Source: Smittia aterrima (lineage: Eukaryota > Arthropoda > Insecta > Diptera > Chironomidae). Taken from it: DNA of 64,000 bases. Below, piece after piece: positions 57,501-64,000 of this stretch. The translations under genes were made by a program, and so were the position numbers. The notes below the pieces were generated by a model, which saw nothing but the letters and a program-made list of their open reading frames with translations, did not search any database and was not told where the DNA came from. Numbering within the stretch: the stretch's first letter is position 1; each line of letters opens with the position of its first letter. The stretch is taken from positions 10,106,854 to 10,170,853 of the forward strand of contig CP093830.1 of assembly GCA_033063855.1 (NCBI GenBank), in the 5' to 3' direction.

Positions 57501-60293
57501 CAAAGCCGAAAAGATTCTTTCAATTTCATTTCTTTAAAATATTCTTAAAAGTGATCGAAGGGAATGGTAGGCAGGATCGAGAGGGAGGAGTGTCGATGGA
57601 ATATTTGATCAACAGCAGAGCATGACATTCCCTTCGTTCACTTCTGCAAAGGCCGCTCGGTCCACCACTTGAAAAGGAAACTTAATTTGCTTTTCTTTAC
57701 TTCATTCCTTCATTCCAAGAAACAAAAAGAAAAGTTTTAGTTAAGAATTCCTGTTTGGATTCTTTCACACGGAAAAAGAGTCAAAGAAGATCTTCATAAG
57801 GAGAAAAAACATCGAGAGGAAGAAGAATGACCCGACTAAATACATAAAAACTCAATTAAGTAATTTTCTTACCACTCTTCGTCCCAGAAGGAGAAGAAAA
57901 CACAGAGAGCGAGGGGCAAAACGAATCTCTTCCTGTTTCAACGAAAAACTTTTTGTTACTCTGTAAAATGTTCACCTGCCCTCCTTCTCCCGCATCGCAA
58001 AACTAAAAGAATCCACCACACTAAAGATGTTTCCATTTTATTAATTTTGTAGCTAGAAGCTTGCTCGCTTGCTTGTTTGTTATGCTTCTTCCCTCTCCTT
58101 GTCCATCGAGGCAAGGCGAGTTAATTAATTTAAATGCTTTTTTTGATCTCGCACCTCGAGCTCTTCATTCGACGGGAGGTTGACCGGTAATATGAGGAAA
58201 ATGTTTTTGTTACTTTTCCCTTGTAATCTCTGGTCGACTTCTGTCGGACAGAAGCAGCGAATGTTGTTGCATGAGCATGAGAATGATTATGAGAAAATTT
58301 ATTTTTAAATGCTAATTAACCCTTTTCAATATGAAAAGTATAAAGCTCGCGCTCCCTCAAAACACAATTTAAATCAATTTCACACCATGTGGTTTTTACA
58401 TTCCCGCTAAGCAATGTTTTGTTCTACAAAAATTCATTTATCTCCTGTTTCTCTTTTTGTCCGTTATTTAGATCGTGGTGCTGACTCATGGCGGGCAGAT
58501 AGCAGTGGTAACGAAGGTAATGCTCAAAACACTGACCCCGAAGCGCCAAATTCTGATCCGCAAAATACAAGTCCACCAAAGGATGCCGCTCAAGCTTCCG
58601 GAGAGAAGAAGAAGACGATTTTCCGCACGTCAAGCAGTACGCCTTCAAGTGCGACGAAGAAAAAGCAGAGTCTAAGCTTCTCAACCGAACCAAAGACAGT
58701 TGCACTGGACGCCTGTCTGTCGCCCACAAATGTTGAACCAAGAAAGTCTCTCCTGGAGCAGTTAAGCAGAACTTTCTCGACAGACGAAGTGCCCGAGGTT
58801 GTGTCTATTGTCGGACCTTCTGAGCCAGGCAACTTATTCATTCATCGTTTAATGACTCTTCTGTCGACAAACATTCGTCCAATGTTTCAAGCTCACAATA
58901 CAGCTGAGATCAAGGCCATTCTTCAATCGCTCATGACAAAGATTCAAAAGTAGTAAGTTGTCGATTAAAAAGAATTGTTTTCGCGGTTGGTTACCGACTA
59001 ATCTATCTCGATTAATTCTCACAGTTGCAACTCAACCGCAAAACCACCAAGTACAATAAAAGTTCTCCTGCTGGGCGGCGATTGGCTTCAAGGCTCCGTA
59101 CTGAGACATTATGTCGAGCTTCTCGGATGCCGACCACCAGATTGGCTAAATCACATCCGATTTTTCATTGTTCCCATCGGAAACAGTGCCATCTCCCGAT
59201 ATTTGAGTTCGATCGATAACAGCTACGCGAATTTATTCGGAAGTGAAAGTTGGCAACAACTCTGCTCGACATCGGAGGGCTCACAATCAAAGGCTGATGC
59301 GTTGGAAATAACCAACAGGATTCAACGATATTTGCACAGCAGTGGACCGTGCACTCAAATTCCAATTGCTGAAGCGATGGTTAATTACAAAGAAGAGGAC
59401 TCGTGTCAAATTTTTGTGCCATTTATTAGTGTAAGTGAAATATTTCTACTTTCTCAACTATTTCAAATATAAATTCTATTTTATCGCAACAGGATGTAAG
59501 ATTGGGAAACCTTGAAGGTCCTCAATTATCACTTGATCTCGATGAAAGCGGCAATGGACTGAATACTCAACTGTCGAGTTCACCTCCAGCAACAGGACGA
59601 GCCTCTCCCACGCAACCAACAACTCCAGCACAATTTCAAGAGCCAATGGAGCTTCAGGTCGATTATTGGCCTCTAATGCGTCCAATTGGGGATGGAAAGG
59701 AAAAGAGTCAAACAAAGGGTCAGGATCAAGGAAAGAATAGCGTAAAAAGCACGTTCAGGAATCTCCAGGTGAGAATTCCCATTTAACATCCACATATCTC
59801 TTGCTGACGATTAGGTTTTCCAGGTATGGAGACTTCCAATGTATCCCCAGACGGGTGAACTCTCCAACGGCATGACGCTTTGTTTTGCCGCAAAGGAAAA
59901 GAAGCAGAAAAGTGAGTCTCGCCGTGACGTCGTCACGCTAAATTCCCATCAATAACTCTTATGTTTGCTTTCGTTTGCAGTCATGCGATTGGGTAAAAAG
60001 AAGGAGAAGGATCGTGATGGTGAGAAAGAGCAATGCATTGACGGCGTAGCGCGTCTCATTTGTTCAGCGAAACAATCGCATCCGGTCCCGTTGAGAGGTA
60101 TGTTGAATCTTGTTAATGAATCATTTGACACATTCTTATAAATTCTTTTTCCCTTTTCCTTTTTCAAACAGTTTACATCGACGGAACTGAGTGGACAGGA
60201 GTTAAGTTCTTTCAACTCTCATCACAATGGCAAACACACGTGAAAAACTTTCCAGTGGCTTTAATTGGCGCTCCATCATCAGAAATCTCGTAA
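42568..60293 (+). CDS. KrT95D: PACS, phosphofurin acidic cluster sorting protein (fly KrT95D)
   Basis: Cytosolic connector that links acidic-cluster cargo such as furin to AP-1 and COPI for Golgi-endosome sorting. Twelve exons give 879 residues: 42568-42671, 54379-54630, 55274-55521, 55596-55828, 55915-56161, 57257-57322, 58472-58952, 59025-59430, 59493-59768, 59824-59911, 59981-60097, 60172-60293. The cargo-binding N-terminal domain includes RYFAAWEVDRTPPNCVPRL, LHFSLQYPHFLKRDGNR and RRKKYKTRTILGYKTLAEGL. An acidic stretch follows (EYSDEDEEQEFSS), then KQKIVALLKRF and STPKPSLRPFF. The C-terminal PACS domain has LQVDYWP, DGVARLICSAKQ and VYIDGTEWTGVKFFQLSSQW. Exon 1 was placed by family resemblance and phase. 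Exon 6 (66 nt, phase 1 at both ends) is less certain and may be optional. Confidence 0.93.
42672..54378 (+). other. 11.7-kb first intron of PACS
   Basis: The largest gene-free stretch in the window. All open frames are short, unrecognised and overlap on both strands (for example 45.6-45.9, 46.3-46.7 and 53.6-54.0 kb). I found no nested gene, transposon or RNA gene by eye. Conserved enhancers or a microRNA could be missed without comparison. Confidence 0.6.
54631..55273 (+). other. intron 2 of PACS
   Basis: 643 bp, AT-rich, no coding potential. It starts gtaatt and ends tttctag. Confidence 0.7.
56961..56984. repeat. perfect 10-bp hairpin with GATG loop
   Basis: GAGAGCATCG is followed after four bases by CGATGCTCTC, its exact reverse complement. 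In RNA this would form a stable stem inside PACS intron 5. Confidence 0.8.
57034..57087. repeat. cluster of short inverted and direct repeats
   Basis: TGGAAA/TTTCCA pairs at 57034-57049, TTGGAAA/TTTCCAA at 57069-57085, and AAGACTTTTC repeated directly at 57038-57047 and 57058-57067. The TTTCC/GGAAA units can pair in several ways. Confidence 0.65.
57323..58471 (+). other. intron 6 of PACS
   Basis: 1.15 kb, AT-rich, without supportable exons or RNA genes. It ends at the ttatttag acceptor before exon 7. Confidence 0.6.
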
Positions 60294-60653
60294 ATCATTC
60301 GTGCTGCGACTTCACAACCTCCAGAGCTAGTCAAGAAAGAAAGTTTTCTTTTTGCATTTCAACAATATTATATTTTCGATCCAGTTCTTTTTTTGGGAGT
60401 AGAGCGTGTTTAAGCTAAAAAAATATTTGTAAATACGCGAATTTCTCCTTTTTGTTGCACTATAATATTTCAATTGAATTCATCATACTCGACTCATTAA
60501 ATCCAACGAAAGTGAATTGTTTTTACTTGTAAGCGAAAGCTTCTGAAAATTCTAAAAACTTTTGACGAAAGCTAAAGCAAAGATTGAAAATTTCATTTCA
60601 TTTCATTATAAAATAAGAAGCTGTAGACAAACGAATTTGATGAAAAGTAAAAC

Positions 60654-60659
60654 AATAAA
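60654..60659 (+). promoter_or_regulatory. polyadenylation signal of PACS
   Basis: AATAAA 361 nt after the PACS stop, followed at once by a second near-copy (AAATAAAC). Confidence 0.5.
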
Positions 60660-63153
60660 ATAAACTTAGAAGCATCATAATCATCAATAATAGAGAGCAT
60701 CTGATTTAATCAACTAGCCAGGGTATGGCCAATGAGTCGAAGCGTCCAGAAATTGAGTGAACAAAAAACATTTTATCAATTTTTTAACGTTTTTAAAGAA
60801 AAATGCAATTGACGCATCATAAGAAGTTATCGTGCAATTATCAATAATTGCTTTCACCTCATTGGGCATACTCATTGTCGCCGTTTTGAAAGCTAAATAG
60901 AGCGCAGCATTTAAATGGGATTTGAAATGATTCAAGGATGAGAATTTTGCTAGCATTAGAAGTTCAACAATAAATCGAACGATTTACGTGATCATGGAGC
61001 GAAGAACCATTAAAATGAAGATGTTATTGCAAGCGAGTGAAGAATTGAATTTGAGTTTTGCTCCATTTTACCTTTTGAGGAATTGAAATGACTTGGAAAA
61101 TATTTCTTATTGCGAAGTGCAATAAAGAATGTCTATCGTCCCGCAAATCGAAAGCTTAGTCATGGATGATCAAGAAAGGTGCGAAAGTGCACATACGACG
61201 GAATCAGAAAACGCTGATGATATCGACTTTTTGGAATTCATTTTCCGTTTTAAGGAATTTATTTCCCTTTTAAAAGGCGTCGAAATTATATCGACGATAC
61301 ATGGAATGATGCTTATCAGAATTTTCTCAGAATGCGATGAAGTAAACATATCTTAAACGAGGAGGAAAATTTTAGACGACACGCTAAACCGAGCGAACAT
61401 TAAAAAGAGAGAGATTGTAGAACAACGTCGTCGTTCACATTGAAGCGATTGACAAAATCAAATCAAATTATGATAATGAACTTGCTTCTTCTTATTTCCC
61501 CTCCCCCTAAAGCTCATTTTATATTAATTACGCGAAGTTTTATAACAAAACAATACCGAGAGAAGAATCAAGCAAATGCTCCATTGATTAGCAATTATCT
61601 TTAATGGAGAGTTGAGTTTTTCATCTGAAATTGGCTGTGTATCTGATTTTCTCATTGTCAAACAAATTATTCAAATTTTTCAACTCAAAAGGCTTCAGGG
61701 CAAAGCAGAAAAATGTTTTGTCTATTAAATAAGAAGTAAACTCGTTTTTGAGTTTGAAAATTAAATTGTTGAGAAATATTTTGAATTCAGATATTTGATG
61801 ACAGCTCAAGAACATCTTCTCTTGATATTTTTTCAAGACACCGGCGATAATAAACTTTTAATCATAATAAAAACAATAAGTTTTGTCACGAGAAATTATT
61901 TACATTGAACAATAAGCAATTTCTCTCTTCCTTCTCATTCTCAAGTAACGCAAGGGAAATATTTTTTCAAATCAAAACTTAAATACTCATCGTCGTTGTT
62001 CGGTAGAAGTTTAGCTCTTTCATAAGTCGAAGAAGCAACTTAGAATTGCAAACACATTTTCAAAGCTTTCATTGTCTTCACGTCAGAAATATTTAATATC
62101 AAGTCGAGCGCTAAATTGCGCTTCTAAAACTGTTTCATTTTTATTTCTCATCTAAGACTCTTTGTCTCAGACTTCATTTGCATTGCAATCCGCCGCGCAC
62201 ATTAATTGAAAGACTTATAATTTCATATTTTTATATTTCTACAGCTGCAAAAGGTGTTGTTCGTCTGCTACGCAGAGTTCTGTGGGAAATTCTTGAAATG
62301 TCTAAGAAATATCTTGATTTCTACGTAATTTGCGAACATTTCTAAAAGCAGCACGAACGCTTTTTCATAGTTTTCTTGTAGAATGTGTCAGCTCGACGTA
62401 GAATTTTGAGGGAACAAAGTTCTCATATTTTTTATTGCCCGAAGTTTCGTCGACTCGAGACAGAAGTCGAGATGGGCATGACTTGCTAATTTTCAAGTGA
62501 AAATTCACAGTTTTCATCGCAACATCAGAGAAAATATCGCATTCATGAATATTCAACTGAGAATTTCATAAAACTTTTATGAAATTTGTTCTCGACGAGA
62601 ACTTCTCGTTCTGAGAGTTCCACTGAAGCTTTTTAATCGTTCATTGAAACTCGACGATAAGAAAACATTTGTACGAGAATCCAGTAAATTGATAAACGTC
62701 ACATAATCATTGTAATCTTAATTCATTTATGACACAATTTCTTTTGGAAATTGAAGTCTCTTGTTAGTGAGATGGTCCTATAATCATCAAACAATCAAAC
62801 AGCAGCATCAAATGATACTCTAGAGAATAGGAAGATGATTTTATCTATTGTAAACATCAACTTGATGCAAAAAGGAGAATTTAATGAATAAAATGAAAAC
62901 TTAGACAGTTAATTAGCAGAAAGACGACTTTTATTTTACGTTTTAAGTTTTACAGGGAAATTAAAAGAAAAACTGAAGAAAAATTCTCTTTGAAGTTGAA
63001 GTTGTTTACAACTCTTTGAGCAAATCTTAACTCACGATTACGTCAAAGAATTTGCTAGGTCAACAATCAAAGAAAGCTTGAGAAGCGATTGGCCGGTTGC
63101 TGATATTTTTAAAGCTTTTTTTCCAACGATCGTCGTGAAACCAAAAAAAGCTT

Positions 63154-63173
63154 CGCGGTCCGCGAATCGCGGA
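63154..63173. repeat. GC-rich nested inverted repeat upstream of the right-edge gene
   Basis: CGCGG-T-CCGCG (63154-63164) overlaps TCCGCG-AAT-CGCGGA (63159-63173). The CpG-rich block stands out in AT-rich DNA about 130 bp before the start codon and may be a promoter element. Confidence 0.7.
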
Positions 63174-63199
63174 GTGAGTTGCCCTCTGATCGACTTAAT

Positions 63200-63261
63200 T
63201 TCAAATTAGCGGATCCAACTTGTCCATCACTTCAAATTAGCGGAATCAACTTGTCGATCAC
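63200..63261 (+). repeat. 31-bp tandem repeat, two copies
   Basis: Copies at 63200-63230 and 63231-63261 share 28 of 31 bases (core TTCAAATTAGCGGA, AACTTGTC, ATCAC). They lie 38 bp before the start codon of the right-edge gene, so they probably fall in its promoter or 5' UTR. Confidence 0.85.
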
Positions 63262-63299
63262 AACAAAAAAAAATTAAAGAGCATAAGTTAGTTAACAAG

Positions 63300-64000
63300 A
63301 TGTTTCGACAACAGCGAGCACCCCAAAACAACACAGTTGACCTAGGAAGTATTGTTAATGTTGAAGTGCAGCACCTCAAATCTACGATTGAAGGTCAACC
63401 GGCAAATGTTCCAAAGATTTTAAAGAACAAGAAGAAGAAAAATAAACAAGATCAAAAAAATGACTCAGCGGCAAACGATAATGCGGAACCAGAAATTGAT
63501 AACGCAACTGCGAACGATGATAAGCGGTGAGTATTTCGTGAATACAATGAACCAATTAGTTTCAAAGTCTTGCGATATATTTCGTCATCCTCATAAAAGT
63601 TTATCGAAAACTTTTATCTTTGTCGTAATTTACGAACAGTCCCTTACAACTTTTCTTTAATGTCTCATTCAATAAAGTCCTGACGACTTCCCGGAAGAAC
63701 TCGAAGTAGAAGCAAAATACAACTTTACGGACCAAACTCTAATTCTTGGAATCTCGGATCGGCACTTTCAATGGAGCTTAGTTTCACTTGTGGGAACTTA
63801 CAAGTTCTCGAACAAAAAGATTGCAGAGGCCGATTTCATCGATATAACTGGAAACGACTTCATTTACAATCTTTCAACATCAGATGATCCGATGAAATCG
63901 AAAACATTTAAACTCAATGTTGGCAACATTGATCGACACATTTTCATGAAAACCTTTTCGATTCTTGTAAGCTTCATCTTCATCGAAGATCCTGACTGGA
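63300..64000 (+). CDS. unrecognised protein, 5' part (partial)
   Basis: Exons 63300-63526 and 63678-64000 (continuing beyond the window) join in phase 2 to give 183 visible residues. The start is MFRQQRAPQNNTVDLGSIV. Residues 40-76 are Lys-, Asn- and Asp-rich (NKKKKNKQDQKND), probably disordered. After the junction (KRPDDFPEELEVEAKY) the sequence looks folded, with beta-strand-like segments (FTDQTLILGISDRHFQWSLV, VGTYKFSNKKIAEADFIDI, KTFKLNVGNIDRHIFMKTFS). There is no signal peptide or membrane helix. The Lys-rich part could act in RNA or nucleolar binding, but that is only a guess. Even codon use, a clean intron and a conserved frame across it support a real gene. I do not recognise the family. 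Confidence 0.7.

Larger units (their letters stand above)
60294..63299. other. intergenic region between PACS and the right-edge gene
   Basis: The first 370 bp are PACS 3' UTR ending near AATAAA at 60654-60659. The rest is AT-rich. Three short frames (60714-60956 minus, 61129-61356 plus, 61621-61836 minus) look slightly protein-like but match nothing I know. Near the right end are a GC-rich inverted repeat (63154-63173) and a 31-bp tandem repeat (63200-63261). Confidence 0.5.

Noticed and set aside
1..64000. Search by eye for tRNA genes, snRNAs, transposon ends and CRISPR-type repeats
   Set aside because: No tRNA B-box with a matching clover-leaf, no terminal inverted repeats with target duplications and no spaced repeat arrays were found. 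Weak or diverged copies could be missed without a program.

Overview
This window looks like a gene-rich stretch of an insect chromosome, most likely from a dipteran with a compact genome such as a midge. The evidence is AT-rich DNA, mostly 50-75 bp GT-AG introns, fly-type families (ABCH-like transporter, ZAD zinc finger, cuticlin-like ZP protein, Sage-type bHLH), and neighbours packed head-to-head and tail-to-tail. The species is inferred and not proven. I saw no transposons, tRNA or rRNA genes, CRISPR arrays or bacterial features. Gene models were built by hand from splice sites, reading-frame phase and family knowledge.

Layout from left to right. 1-2208 (+): 3' part of an ABCH/ABCG-type half transporter. 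2773-3864 (-): secreted leucine-rich-repeat protein. 4021-5081 (-): ZAD plus C2H2 zinc-finger protein. 6060-14567 (-): Lst2, a FYVE protein of endosomes, whose 12-codon first exon lies 5.9 kb upstream of the rest. 15016-15668 (+): dynactin subunit 6. 16137-20880 (-): a polypeptide GalNAc-transferase with two alternative 5' exon pairs joined to one shared 3' half. 21154-23611 (+): DDX1 helicase. 23653-24052 (-): GSKIP. 24260-27115 (+): Integrator subunit 5. 27510-36658 (-): ZP-domain membrane protein with large introns. 39181-39651 (+): nitrobindin-like haem protein. 39659-40385 (-): Sage-like bHLH factor. 40801-42059 (-): cytoplasmic tryptophanyl-tRNA synthetase. 42568-60293 (+): PACS sorting protein (fly KrT95D) with an 11.7 kb first intron. 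63300-64000 (+): 5' part of an unrecognised gene running off the window.

The genes do not form one pathway. Several are general housekeeping functions (DDX1, IntS5, TrpRS, DCTN6, GSKIP). Lst2, DCTN6, the GalNAc-transferase and PACS all act in the secretory or endosomal system, but nothing in the sequence shows that they are co-regulated. The shared features are architectural: short divergent promoters (GSKIP/IntS5 208 bp, GalNAc-transferase/DDX1 273 bp, Lst2/DCTN6 448 bp) and tail-to-tail pairs with almost no spacer (nitrobindin/bHLH stops 7 bp apart). Several stop codons also lie inside a polyadenylation hexamer.

The most interesting points are the duplicated, in-frame alternative donor-binding halves of the GalNAc-transferase, a near-consensus CTCF-type site in the Lst2/DCTN6 promoter, a 13-bp inverted repeat in the GSKIP/IntS5 promoter, a GC-AG intron cutting the DDX1 P-loop, a candidate 66-nt cassette exon in PACS with hairpins upstream, and the unrecognised gene at the right edge.
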